In this document: positions 1-8,583 of the stretch, piece by piece
Numbering within the stretch: the first letter of the stretch is position 1
Layout: the number at the start of each line of letters is the position of its first letter
DNA from: Bacteroides sp.
GTDB taxonomy: Bacteria > Bacteroidota > Bacteroidia > Bacteroidales > Muribaculaceae
Reading direction: 5' to 3'
NCBI GenBank assembly: GCA_014802335.1
Contig: JAAVCL010000027.1
Location: 62,001 to 126,000, forward strand
DNA: 64,000 bases
Made by a program: the position numbers and the translations under genes
Notes under the pieces: model-generated
Database searches by the model: none
What the model saw: the letters and a program-made list of their open reading frames with translations, nothing else
What the model was told of the DNA's origin: nothing

Positions 1-2
1 TG

Positions 3-1076
3 ACAGGAGTTCTGACTCTTTGGATGGGTATTATGAAAATCGGCGAAAGGGGAGGAGTGATTGAATGTTTTGGTAGGCTGATAGCCCCCTTTTTCTCGCG
101 TCTTTTCCCGGGAATTCCCAAGGGGCATCCTGCAATGGGAGCGATTTTCATGAATATCTCTGCCAACATGCTCGGACTTGACAATGCGGCCACCCCAATG
201 GGGCTGCGTGCAATGCAGGAGATGCAGACCCTTAATGACAATAAAGACACTGCCACCGATGCAATGATAATGTTTCTTGTCTTAAACAGTTCGGGTCTCT
301 GTCTGCTGCCAATCAGCATAATGATGTATCGGGCGCAAGGCGGGGCCGCAAACCCAACCGATATTTTTATCCCTATCCTTGTTGCGACAGCTGTGGCCAC
401 TCTTGTTGGCTTAACCGCATTATGCATAAAACAAAAGATACGGATGGATGCCGTTCTTTTGTCTTGGCTTCTCGGCATTGCCTTGTTTGTGGGTGCGGTT
501 ACGTGGTTCTTCTCCCGTATGCCTGCCGATAAAGTTCAATTATACAGTACGTTCGGGGCAAATGTTACATTGTTTGCAGTCATTATTGCCTTTATAATAT
601 CCGGAGTAAGAAAAAAACTTAGAGTATACGACGTTTTCATTGAGGGTGCTAAAGATGGTTTCAAGACCGCGGTAATGATCATACCCTATCTTGTGGCCAT
701 TCTTGTTGCCATAGGAATGTTCCGCGCCTCGGGCGCACTCGATATTTTCACACACTGGGTGGAACAGGGAGTTGCATGGATGGGATTTGATACTCAGTGG
801 GTTGGGGCACTGCCCACAATGCTGATGAAACCGTTGAGCGGCAGCGGAAGTTGCGCCATGATGCTCGATGTGATGAAGGCTAACGGGCCGGATGCATTTG
901 TCAGTAAGCTTGCGGCTGCCGTGCGCGGTTCGACCGACACTACTTTTTATATTTTAGCCGTCTATTTTGGCTCGGTGGGTGTTTCACGAACACGTTATGC
1001 CGCCGGATATGCACTCCTGGCCGATATCACCGGGGCTGTCGCGGCCGTTGTCGTTGCCTACTTTTTCTTCACTTAG
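3..1076 (+). CDS. Spore maturation protein A/B fusion (nucleoside-recognition 'Gate' membrane protein), 5' truncated
   Basis: The reading frame is open from the first bases of the window and codes for membrane protein sequence before the first ATG (position 24), so the true start lies upstream. Two Gate-type halves are visible. The SpmA-like half has 'MGIMKIGERGG' and 'NMLGLDNAATPMGL'. The SpmB-like half, from about 540, has 'GSTDTTFYILAVYFGSVGV' near the end. Several hydrophobic segments lie between. Such fusions are widespread in non-sporulating Bacteroidota, where the name is inherited from Bacillus and the transported substrate is not established. A role as an inner-membrane transporter is inferred. 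Stop at 1076; the next 230 bases carry a repeat element, not a gene. Confidence 0.88.
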   Translation, partial: TGVLTLWMGIMKIGERGGVIECFGRLIAPFFSRLFPGIPKGHPAMGAIFMNISANMLGLDNAATPMGLRAMQEMQTLNDNKDTATDAMIMFLVLNSSGLCLLPISIMMYRAQGGAANPTDIFIPILVATAVATLVGLTALCIKQKIRMDAVLLSWLLGIALFVGAVTWFFSRMPADKVQLYSTFGANVTLFAVIIAFIISGVRKKLRVYDVFIEGAKDGFKTAVMIIPYLVAILVAIGMFRASGALDIFTHWVEQGVAWMGFDTQWVGALPTMLMKPLSGSGSCAMMLDVMKANGPDAFVSKLAAAVRGSTDTTFYILAVYFGSVGVSRTRYAAGYALLADITGAVAAVVVAYFFFT

Positions 1077-1090
1077 GCCTTTTCACGAAT

Positions 1091-1284
1091 AAGTAGCTAC
1101 GAATAATTAATGAACAGATAAAACGAAGTTGTTTTTGAGCATATTTTGCTGCGGAACGAAGGAGCATACTTTCGTATGCGACTGAATGACAAAGCAAAAT
1201 ATGCCAAAAAGAACGAGTTTTAGCGTTCAAGATATTCCTAACTACTTTGTTTAACATATATCGATTAATTATTCGTAGCTACTT
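1091..1284. repeat. 194-bp nested inverted-repeat element (MITE-like or invertible segment)
   Basis: Bases 1091-1111 and 1264-1284 are perfect 21-bp inverted copies of each other (outer end AAGTAGCTACGAATA). Inside them a second perfect inverted pair, GCATATTTTGCT near 1139 and AGCAAAATATGC near 1192, encloses a third hairpin, GCATAC-TTTC-GTATGC, near 1164. Both ends are flanked by AAT, a possible 3-bp target duplication. No transposase is present. The minus strand is open for 62 codons across it, which is probably a by-product of the repeat. The structure fits a non-autonomous mobile element; an invertible switch upstream of the serine dehydratase gene is an alternative. Confidence 0.75.
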
Positions 1285-1307
1285 AATAAAAACATTTACA
1301 TATCACC

Positions 1308-2516
1308 ATGAAATCAATCAGAGAATTATACCGTATCGGAACCGGGCCTTCATCATCACACACAATGGGCCCGCGCAAAGCTGCAGAAATGTTTTTGGCC
1401 CGGCATCCCGGTGCCAAAGGCTTTGAAGTAACTCTTTACGGCAGTCTTGCTGCAACCGGAAAGGGACACATGACGGATGTTGCTATCCATGATGTTCTGT
1501 CGAAGGCAAATGTTCCGGTTAACATAGTGTGGAAACCGGATGTGTTTCTGCCCCAGCATCCCAATGGAATGAAATTTGCCACACTCAATTCAGTAGGCTT
1601 TGTTGAAGATGAGTGGACCGTTTTCTCCGTAGGTGGTGGTGCATTGGAATATGAAGGTATGGTGCATGAGGGCAGAGGCGAGATCTACACCATGAACTCC
1701 ATGACCGAAATAATGAACTACTGTGAGCGCACGGGTCACAGCTACTGGGAATATGTGGAGCATTGTGAAGGTCCGGAAATATATGACTATCTTAAAGAAG
1801 TTTGGGAAGCCATGAAAGCATCCGTAGAACGAGGAATTAATCGCGACGGGCGTCTGCCGGGTCCGTTAAACCTCAAGCGCAAGGCCCTGAACTATTATGT
1901 CAAGGCGGGAGGTTATAGAGATAATCTGAAAAGTCGGGGACTCGTGTTTGCATACGCGCTTGCTGTCAGTGAAGAGAACGCTTCCGGTGGGGTGATTGTA
2001 ACCGCCCCGACATGCGGCTCAAGCGGTGTTGTGCCCGGGGTGCTGTATCATCTTTGGAAAAGTAGGAATTTTTCCGAACGTCAGATGCTGCATGCCCTCG
2101 CCACCGCCGGATTGGTGGGAAATATTGTTAAACACAATGCCTCCATTTCCGGTGCCGATGTCGGCTGTCAGGGAGAAGTGGGAGTCGCATGCGCTATGGC
2201 CGCTGCTGCTGCCAGCCAGCTTTTCGGCGGGAGTGCGGCCCAAATAGAATATGCTGCAGAAATGGGCCTCGAACATCATCTGGGCATGACTTGCGACCCC
2301 GTATGCGGGCTTGTGCAGATTCCTTGCATCGAGCGTAACGCCTATGCTGCCGCACGTGCTCTGGATGCCAATATTTATGCCAGTTTCACCGACGGGGTGC
2401 ATCGTGTAAGTTTCGATAAACTTGTAAAAGTTATGAAAGAAACAGGGCACGACCTCCCCTCACTTTATAAAGAAACGGGAACCGGCGGACTTGCCAAAGA
2501 TTACGAGCAAATGTAA
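1308..2516 (+). CDS. sdaA: L-serine ammonia-lyase, iron-sulfur-dependent, single chain
   Basis: Deaminates L-serine to pyruvate and ammonia in the cytoplasm. The 402-residue protein carries the beta-type domain first ('IGTGPSSSHTMGP' at about 11-23) and the catalytic alpha-type domain after about residue 190. Family-conserved cysteines are C287 (GCQGE), C329 (MTCDP) and C340 (IPCIERN), the expected [4Fe-4S] ligands; C236 and C333 are additional. The ATG at 1308 places the family N-terminus correctly. The gene stands alone between the 194-bp repeat element and a strong terminator whose stem starts inside the stop codon. No clear promoter was found upstream, so the repeat may contribute to its transcription. 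Confidence 0.95.
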   Translation: MKSIRELYRIGTGPSSSHTMGPRKAAEMFLARHPGAKGFEVTLYGSLAATGKGHMTDVAIHDVLSKANVPVNIVWKPDVFLPQHPNGMKFATLNSVGFVEDEWTVFSVGGGALEYEGMVHEGRGEIYTMNSMTEIMNYCERTGHSYWEYVEHCEGPEIYDYLKEVWEAMKASVERGINRDGRLPGPLNLKRKALNYYVKAGGYRDNLKSRGLVFAYALAVSEENASGGVIVTAPTCGSSGVVPGVLYHLWKSRNFSERQMLHALATAGLVGNIVKHNASISGADVGCQGEVGVACAMAAAAASQLFGGSAAQIEYAAEMGLEHHLGMTCDPVCGLVQIPCIERNAYAAARALDANIYASFTDGVHRVSFDKLVKVMKETGHDLPSLYKETGTGGLAKDYEQM

Positions 2517-2554
2517 CAAAATGCCCGGGGCTACTGCCCCGGGCATTTTGTTAC
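2513..2554 (+). terminator. Intrinsic terminator after sdaA
   Basis: An 18-bp perfect stem (2513-2530 with 2537-2554) has loop CTACTG and core ATGCCCGGGG. It begins within the sdaA stop codon and its right arm carries TTTTG. Confidence 0.9.
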
Positions 2555-2613
2555 ATCCTCTTTTATAGGTAAAAAATAGCCTTTTACGGGTGAAATATTC
2601 ACATTTGCCCGAT

Positions 2614-2648
2614 TTTGTTGTTGCTCATTTTATTTTCTTTTAACTTTG
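2614..2648 (+). promoter_or_regulatory. Bacteroidota-type promoter for the efflux operon
   Basis: The -7 element TAACTTTG is at 2641-2648. Candidate -33 boxes are TTTG at 2614 (spacer 23) or GTTG at 2617 (spacer 20). Transcription would begin near 2655, downstream of the TTG codon that extends the next reading frame and 30 bases before the ATG at 2687. This supports the shorter start. Confidence 0.6.
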
Positions 2649-2686
2649 TCTTGGTTTGCCGGGTTCTTATCCTTAAATTCATAATA

Positions 2687-4090
2687 ATGGCACATAATTT
2701 TAAAAGTCACAAACTATATCTTACCCTTTTTACTGTTCTGTTCGCAGGTATCAACGTTGACTTTTCAGTGGCAAAAGAAAACACGCAGGATACTATCACC
2801 ATGCGCGATGTTATCGCTCTTCCTCTTACTCCCTCAGTTCACGACTGGACTTTCGCAGAATGTGTAGATTGGGCATCGGCCAATAATGTTGATATACGTC
2901 GCAATTTACTTGACATTCTTCAGGCTGAGCAAGATGCTCTGTCGGCCGACGATGCATGGCTGCCCACAGTAGGCTTCTCGACATCTCATAATTATGCCAA
3001 TTATCCATTTCATGATAGCTCGCGGAATGGAAATACTTATTCCAGTTCATACGGTGTAAATGCCGCCTGGACAGCTTGGGAAGGAAATGTAAGAAAATAT
3101 CGGCAGGCCAATGCCCGCAGAGTGCTGCAAAGATCTCATATTGAAGGAGAGGAATTGGAACGCGCACTCAAGCTGTCTATTTTGCAAGGATATATGAATA
3201 TCCTCTATGCCCGTGAGGCAGTGGAAATTGCCAGACAGACACTCGAAGTCAGCGAATCGCAGGCCCACCGAGCTCAAAGACTCACTGAATCCGGCAGGTC
3301 CTCGCGCGTGGACTATGCGCAGATAGAAAGTCAGAAAGCCCAGGATGCTTATAATCTTGTTCAGGCTCAAAACAATCTTGAATCATCGAGGCTTGCACTG
3401 CGAAATATCCTTCAGCTTGGTTTGGGGTATGACTTTGACATATCATCTGTGAATTTCCCTGATTCGGATGTTTTGGCTGCGGTGCCTTCCAAGGAAGATA
3501 CCTATTCATTGGCAATGGCTTGGTTGCCATCGTTCAAGAGCAACGAGATTACTCGTGAAATTCTGGCTGATGAAGTGAAGATTGCCAAGGCCGGATATCT
3601 TCCTACGATAAGTGTGAACGGTGGTTTAGGCACCGGATATACAACCGGGGGTGCAAGCTGGGCATCCCAGATGGGGCGTAGTTTCGGCCCGAACATCGGA
3701 TTGTCTCTCAGTGTACCCATATTTGACGGAAATGCCACTAAAAGAGCAGTCGCAAAAGCTAAACTCTCTGAATTGGAATACGATTTGAACAAGAGAACCT
3801 TGATAGACGAACTGACTCAGATCATCGACGGTCTTTATATAGATGCCTCGAATGCACAGGCCGGTTACAAAGCGGGACTCTCAAGACTCGAAGCGGCGTC
3901 GCTTACCAACGAGCTCACCACACGTCAATTTGAACTGGGGCTTGTCAATCCGTTGGAATTGCTGACTGCTCATAATAATTATATCAATGCCAGGTTGGAG
4001 GTGCTACAATGCAAATACACGGCTATTCTGGCTTTGAAAACAATTCAGTTTTATTGCGACGGTACAATTACGATGCCTGAAGGTGGATAG
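2687..4090 (+). CDS. TolC-family outer-membrane efflux protein
   Basis: Outer-membrane exit duct of a tripartite efflux pump. The 467-residue product has an N-terminal signal peptide ('LYLTLFTVLFAG') followed by two long helical TolC repeats separated by beta segments ('NGGLGTGYTTGG', 'LSVPIFDGN'), as expected for the family. The frame is open upstream to a TTG at 2615, but the promoter sits between, and only the ATG at 2687 gives a normal signal peptide. It is followed after 47 bases by the periplasmic adaptor and then the ABC ATPase and permease, so it very likely works with them. Substrate is unknown. Confidence 0.9.
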   Translation: MAHNFKSHKLYLTLFTVLFAGINVDFSVAKENTQDTITMRDVIALPLTPSVHDWTFAECVDWASANNVDIRRNLLDILQAEQDALSADDAWLPTVGFSTSHNYANYPFHDSSRNGNTYSSSYGVNAAWTAWEGNVRKYRQANARRVLQRSHIEGEELERALKLSILQGYMNILYAREAVEIARQTLEVSESQAHRAQRLTESGRSSRVDYAQIESQKAQDAYNLVQAQNNLESSRLALRNILQLGLGYDFDISSVNFPDSDVLAAVPSKEDTYSLAMAWLPSFKSNEITREILADEVKIAKAGYLPTISVNGGLGTGYTTGGASWASQMGRSFGPNIGLSLSVPIFDGNATKRAVAKAKLSELEYDLNKRTLIDELTQIIDGLYIDASNAQAGYKAGLSRLEAASLTNELTTRQFELGLVNPLELLTAHNNYINARLEVLQCKYTAILALKTIQFYCDGTITMPEGG

Positions 4091-4137
4091 GTGTGTAAAT
4101 TAAAACTATGTGATTATGGAAAAAATCAATTGAAACT

Positions 4138-5301
4138 ATGAAAATAAAGTCTTTATATTTTGCTCCTGTATTAGTGCTTGCCCTTTCGGCCTGTTCGGAG
4201 AAAAGCAGTGTCGAACTCGAGACATATACAGTTGCGTCCACGTCAATGTCGGAGGTGGTGACAGCCACAGGCACAATGGAGTCGGTTACATCTGTTGATG
4301 TCGGTACGCAGGTGACCGGTATTATTGATAAATTATATGTTGATTATAACGATATTGTAAAAAAAGGGCAATTAATAGCCGAAATAGACAAAACTGTTTT
4401 GAACAGTGAGCTTGAAAGTGCAAATGCCTCGTTGCAGAGTGCTCAAGCCACTTATCAATATACCAAAACAAATTACGAAAGAGATAAGGCTCTTCACAAC
4501 GAGAAACTTATTTCCGACTACGAGTTTCAGACTTCGCAGAAAGATTATGAAGTTGCGAAAATGAACTTCGAAAAGATGAAAGCCGACCGCGTGAAGGCAG
4601 CCACAAATCTAAACTATGCGCAGATATATGCCCCGATAGATGGTATTGTTGTTTCGCGCGAGGTGGAAGTAGGCCAGACCGTAGTTTCGAGCATGAATGT
4701 CGCCAATCTGTATGTTATCGCCGATCTTGACCACATGCAGGTGGTGGGAAATGTTGACGAAGCCGATATAGGTCAGGTTAAAGTGGGCCAACACGTTTCG
4801 TTCACCGTTGATGCCTATCCCGAAGATACGTTTGAGGGAACCGTGCAGCAAGTGCGTATTTCTCCGACAACAACCAATAATGTCGTGACATACGAGGTGA
4901 TTGTCAGCACGCAGAATCCCGATCATAAATTGCTGCCCGGTATGACCGCCAACCTTTCAATCTATACGATTGAACTTGATAATATAATAGCTGTGCCTCT
5001 CAAAGCCCTGAAATTCAGCCCTGCCCAGGCTGAAGATGAAAAAGGTTCCCTCCCCAAGCCGCAACCTCTGAAAAATGAAGTGAAGAATTCCGTGTGGGTT
5101 CTCAGAGACAATAAGCTGGTGCAGGTGGAAGTGCAACTCGGAATGGCAAACAGTGTATATCAGCAGATTCTTTCAGGCTTGAAAACGGGAGATAAGGTAG
5201 CTCTTCAGTATAATGAAAATGCGGGAGAGAAAAATAACTCCAATACCACTGAGAATCCCTTTATGCCAAAACGACCGGGTTCCAAAAGAGAGGGGAAATA
5301 G
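4138..5301 (+). CDS. MacA-like periplasmic adaptor lipoprotein (HlyD/RND-type membrane fusion protein)
   Basis: Links the inner-membrane ABC transporter to the TolC-like channel. A lipobox (LSAC, Cys19) ends the signal peptide, so it is probably a lipid-anchored adaptor. After it come a biotinyl-lipoyl half ('VGTQVTGIIDKLYV'), a coiled-coil hairpin (about residues 90-155), the second lipoyl half ('IYAPIDGIVVSREVEVGQ') and beta-barrel domains. The C-terminal tail is Asn/Lys/Arg-rich and probably disordered. At 387 residues it matches MacA in length. Order TolC, adaptor, ATPase, permease is the standard MacAB layout in Bacteroidota. Confidence 0.92.
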   Translation: MKIKSLYFAPVLVLALSACSEKSSVELETYTVASTSMSEVVTATGTMESVTSVDVGTQVTGIIDKLYVDYNDIVKKGQLIAEIDKTVLNSELESANASLQSAQATYQYTKTNYERDKALHNEKLISDYEFQTSQKDYEVAKMNFEKMKADRVKAATNLNYAQIYAPIDGIVVSREVEVGQTVVSSMNVANLYVIADLDHMQVVGNVDEADIGQVKVGQHVSFTVDAYPEDTFEGTVQQVRISPTTTNNVVTYEVIVSTQNPDHKLLPGMTANLSIYTIELDNIIAVPLKALKFSPAQAEDEKGSLPKPQPLKNEVKNSVWVLRDNKLVQVEVQLGMANSVYQQILSGLKTGDKVALQYNENAGEKNNSNTTENPFMPKRPGSKREGK

Positions 5302-5333
5302 TAAATTCTTCCACACGCAGTCCATTAAGACAA

Positions 5334-5355
5334 TGAAGTCGTTTAAACGACTTCA
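5334..5355. repeat. Leader inverted repeat, copy A (22-bp perfect palindrome)
   Basis: A palindrome with core GAAGTCGTTTAAACGACTTC and no spacer between the arms lies 28 bases before the ABC ATPase ATG. The same arms, with spacers, occur at 43083-43166 and 53323-53371, and a degenerate pair at 47040-47098. The function is unknown. It could be an operator for a dimeric regulator, an RNA hairpin in the leader, or a collapsed REP-like element. Confidence 0.8.
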
Positions 5356-5383
5356 CGTTCTGTTCACGCAATTCTAAATTTAG

Positions 5384-6127
5384 ATGTCGAAGGAAATTAT
5401 CAAAATAGAAAACTTGAAACGCTATTTTAAAGTCGGAGAGGAAACTGTCAAAGCTCTCCGAGGCGTCTCGTTCACAATCTACGAAGGAGAATTCGTAACA
5501 ATAATGGGAACTTCGGGATCGGGAAAATCGACTCTGCTAAACACTTTGGGATGTCTTGACACACCGACCTCGGGGCAGTACTACCTTGACGGCATCCCTG
5601 TAAAGGGCATGGGTAAAAACGAGCGTGCCCGGATTCGAAACAGAAAAATAGGTTTCATTTTCCAAAATTATAATCTTCTTCCCAAAACCACAGCTCTTGA
5701 AAATGTGGAACTTCCTCTTCTGTATAACTCTTCGGTGAGTGCAAAAGAGAGAGCGGAAAGAGCGGAACGCTGCCTGCGTGAAGTGGGATTGGGTGAAAGA
5801 TTATATCACAAAAGCAACCAGATGTCGGGTGGACAGCAGCAACGTGTTGCCATTGCCCGTGCCCTTGTGAACAATCCGGTGATTATTCTCGCCGATGAAG
5901 CAACCGGAAATCTCGATACACGCACCTCTTTCTCCATTCTCACTCTTTTTCAGAGGCTTCACCGTGAAGGAAAAACAATTATATTCGTTACGCACAATCC
6001 GGAGCTTTCACTATATTCTTCAAGAAACATTACATTGCGCGATGGCCGCATAGTCAGCGATGAATATAACCATGACATTCAGTCGGCCGAGGAAGTTTAT
6101 AGAAATCTTCCCGTCGAGAATGACTGA
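5384..6127 (+). CDS. ABC transporter ATP-binding protein (MacB/LolD type)
   Basis: Energises the MacAB-TolC-like pump. The 247-residue ATPase has Walker A GTSGSGKS (42-49), the signature SGGQQ (148-152), Walker B ending D171-E172 and the switch histidine in 'VTHNPE'. It lacks the permease domain that is fused in E. coli MacB; that domain is supplied by the next gene, 100 bases downstream. The 82-base gap before it holds palindrome copy A, so this gene may be differentially expressed from the upstream adaptor gene. Confidence 0.94.
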   Translation: MSKEIIKIENLKRYFKVGEETVKALRGVSFTIYEGEFVTIMGTSGSGKSTLLNTLGCLDTPTSGQYYLDGIPVKGMGKNERARIRNRKIGFIFQNYNLLPKTTALENVELPLLYNSSVSAKERAERAERCLREVGLGERLYHKSNQMSGGQQQRVAIARALVNNPVIILADEATGNLDTRTSFSILTLFQRLHREGKTIIFVTHNPELSLYSSRNITLRDGRIVSDEYNHDIQSAEEVYRNLPVEND

Positions 6128-6227
6128 TAAATAGTGCTGATAGGAAATTATAAATCGTCCTCGTGTATTGGCAAAAACACTGTGATGATTATAGATATCT
6201 CATTAGCTTATACTTTAAAAGCTGCTT

Positions 6228-7448
6228 ATGAATTTTCAAAATTTATTTAAAATAGCAATTAAGGCTCTTGGAAATAATAAGATGCGTTGTTTTCTTACGA
6301 TGCTCGGTGTTATTATTGGCGTTGGAGCCGTAATTGCGATGCTTGCAATCGGGCAAGGTTCGAAAAACTCGATTAAAGAGCAGATTTCGGAGATGGGTAG
6401 TAACATGATTATGATTATGCCCGGCGCGGAACGTCGCGGAGGTGTAAGACAAAGCAGCGAAGACATGCAGACTCTTAAACCTGCCGACTATGAAGCAATT
6501 GTTAATCAGGCTTCCGGAATCGCTTACAGTACACCCACCGTTTCATCATCCGGCCAGTGGGTGTATGGTAATAATAACTATCCTTCGCAGGCACAAGGAG
6601 TGAATACTGAATTTCTCAAGATCCGCCAGCGTAACGTGGCCGAAGGAGAAATGTTTACGGAAAACGATGTCAAGACGGCTGCCAAGGTTTGCGTATTAGG
6701 TAAAACCCTTGTTAACAATCTTTTTCCCGATGGTTCCGACCCTATCGGGAAAGTGGTAAGATTCGGGTCAATCCCTCTCACTGTGATTGGGGTGCTCGAT
6801 GAAAAGGGATACAACACAATGGGGCAGGACCAGGACGACCTTGCGCTGGTGCCTTATACAACCGTAATGAAGCGAATGTTGGCCATAGATTATCTTCAGG
6901 GCATCACTCTTTCGGCTGAGAATGAAGATCAGACAGAAATGTTGATTGATGAAATTTCCGATATTTTACGCACCAGTCATAAGCTTAGGGATGGGGAAGC
7001 AGATAATTTTTCAATACGCTCGATGAAGGAGCTTGCTGAAATGATTTCTTCCACTTCTTCAATGATGACTGTTCTTCTGGCTGCGGTGGCCGGCATTTCC
7101 CTGTTGGTCGGCGGTATCGGAATTATGAATATCATGATTGTGAGCGTCACCGAGCGCACACGCGAGATTGGCTTGAGAATGAGTATCGGTGCCACAGGTC
7201 GCGATATTATGACTCAATTCCTTATCGAAGCTATCATTATTTCCGTAACTGGGGGAATTATCGGTATTCTCTTGGGTGCGCTCGCCACGTGGATGATTAA
7301 AATCTTTGTAAACTGGCCTGTGCAGATTGACCCGGGTTCAGTTATTCTTTCGTTCGTGGTTTGCACAATTATCGGTATTATTTTTGGATTCTATCCGGCA
7401 GCAAAGGCATCAAATCTTGATCCGATTGAAGCTATAAGATATGAATAA
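6228..7448 (+). CDS. MacB-like ABC permease (FtsX family)
   Basis: Inner-membrane permease partner of the preceding ATPase. It has 406 residues in the MacB_PCD-FtsX arrangement. One N-terminal membrane helix ('MLGVIIGVGAVIAMLAIG') is followed by a large periplasmic domain (about 45-270) and three C-terminal helices starting at 'MMTVLLAAVAGISLLVGG'. The motif 'VTERTREIGLRMSIGA' is typical of MacB. Its stop overlaps the histidine kinase start by 8 bases, so transport and signalling genes are translationally linked. This suggests that the pump is controlled by, or feeds information to, the two-component pair. Confidence 0.93.
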   Translation: MNFQNLFKIAIKALGNNKMRCFLTMLGVIIGVGAVIAMLAIGQGSKNSIKEQISEMGSNMIMIMPGAERRGGVRQSSEDMQTLKPADYEAIVNQASGIAYSTPTVSSSGQWVYGNNNYPSQAQGVNTEFLKIRQRNVAEGEMFTENDVKTAAKVCVLGKTLVNNLFPDGSDPIGKVVRFGSIPLTVIGVLDEKGYNTMGQDQDDLALVPYTTVMKRMLAIDYLQGITLSAENEDQTEMLIDEISDILRTSHKLRDGEADNFSIRSMKELAEMISSTSSMMTVLLAAVAGISLLVGGIGIMNIMIVSVTERTREIGLRMSIGATGRDIMTQFLIEAIIISVTGGIIGILLGALATWMIKIFVNWPVQIDPGSVILSFVVCTIIGIIFGFYPAAKASNLDPIEAIRYE

Positions 7449-8511
7449 AAATCGATCTTCTAACAAGTCTGGAGCGGTAACAGTAATACTGTTATCGTTC
7501 CTGTTATTTTATTTCCCCTCGGTTGTCAATTTGTTTTCATATCATAAGGGGCCTCCGGGAAGAGACATTGTTAATTTGCTGCTTTCCACAGTATATACAT
7601 TGATTTTCTGTCTCAACTATTTTTTGATTATTCCCAAATCACTTTTCGGAAATGGCAAAAAATATTGGTTTTATGGGTGGAATGTTATCTTTGTAATCGC
7701 AGGTCTGCTTATTATTCCAATTTGGCTTGAAATAAGAGGAAATGTGGATCCTCATTATCCTCACCAGAAGGGTGTGAAATTTATATTCGATTCATTAGTT
7801 TTCTCAATCCGCGATGGTGTGATGATGATTCTGTCGATTGCTCTTGCCTATGCCTTGCAATTTTCGCGGGAAAGAGATAGACTTCAGAATCGTGAACTCG
7901 AGCTTAATGCAGAACGCCGTCAGATCGAACTTCGGAGTCTCAAGATGCAGTTAAACCCGCATTTCTTGTTTAATTCGCTCAATAATATTTATGCACTCAT
8001 CGGAATTTCTTCAGAAAGAGCTCAAGAAGCAGTGCATGATTTGAGCGGAATGTTACGTTATATGATATATGATGCGGCGGCTTCGGGCGTTCCTCTTCAG
8101 AAAGAAATGGAGTTTATCGAAGATTACGTGCGTCTTATGAAGCTCAGGATCTCTCCTGCAACTACATTAACTTGTAAGGTATCGCGTGAAAACACAAATG
8201 GATTGCATATTGCGCCATTGATATTCATGACTCTTGTCGAAAATGCGTTTAAGCATTTCAAACCATTTGAAGGTAAAAGTTTTATATCCATTTCTATTGG
8301 AGTCGTGAATGATAAAGTTGTGTGTGAAGTGATTAATTCTTATGATGTTACGACTGTCGAAGTTGATAAGGAAAATTCAGGGGTTGGAATAAGAAATATT
8401 CACCGACAGCTCGATTTGCTGTATCATGGCCACTCTTCGTTCAGCCTCGAAAAAGAAAACGGTGTTTTTAAAGCCCTCCTCACAATCGACAATATAGCTT
8501 TATGTAAGTAG
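7441..8511 (+). CDS. LytS/YehU-type sensor histidine kinase
   Basis: Membrane sensor kinase of the His_kinase (PF06580) class. About four hydrophobic segments occupy residues 10-145, with no obvious large periplasmic sensor. A short coiled coil ('RERDRLQNRELELNAERR') leads into the phospho-acceptor motif MQLNPHFLFNSLNN with His174. The ATPase domain shows 'LVENAFKHF' and 'GVGIRNIHRQLDLLY'. It overlaps the permease gene and precedes a LytTR regulator, its obvious partner. The signal is not known; sensing of the pump substrate or envelope state is an inference from the operon. Confidence 0.93.
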   Translation: MNKNRSSNKSGAVTVILLSFLLFYFPSVVNLFSYHKGPPGRDIVNLLLSTVYTLIFCLNYFLIIPKSLFGNGKKYWFYGWNVIFVIAGLLIIPIWLEIRGNVDPHYPHQKGVKFIFDSLVFSIRDGVMMILSIALAYALQFSRERDRLQNRELELNAERRQIELRSLKMQLNPHFLFNSLNNIYALIGISSERAQEAVHDLSGMLRYMIYDAAASGVPLQKEMEFIEDYVRLMKLRISPATTLTCKVSRENTNGLHIAPLIFMTLVENAFKHFKPFEGKSFISISIGVVNDKVVCEVINSYDVTTVEVDKENSGVGIRNIHRQLDLLYHGHSSFSLEKENGVFKALLTIDNIALCK

Positions 8512-8583
8512 GGATACCGGGTGCTTCGATTTGTAGTTTAAATAAAGCTTTGACCCCAAAAATAATTTAGAATAATTCGGTTC

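Noticed and set aside
1069-1257. 62-codon minus-strand open frame within the 194-bp element
   Set aside because: It lies across the inverted repeats and its codons follow the palindromes. No start signal or family is recognisable, so it is treated as a by-product of the repeat.
1091-1284. Invertible promoter of the capsule-switch type
   Set aside because: It is not asserted because no exact TAnnTTTG box facing outward was found inside the segment in either orientation and no invertase gene is nearby. It is retained as an alternative in the findings.
2019-2450. 143-codon minus-strand frame inside sdaA
   Set aside because: Fully within a well-identified plus-strand gene, antisense, with no recognisable protein features.
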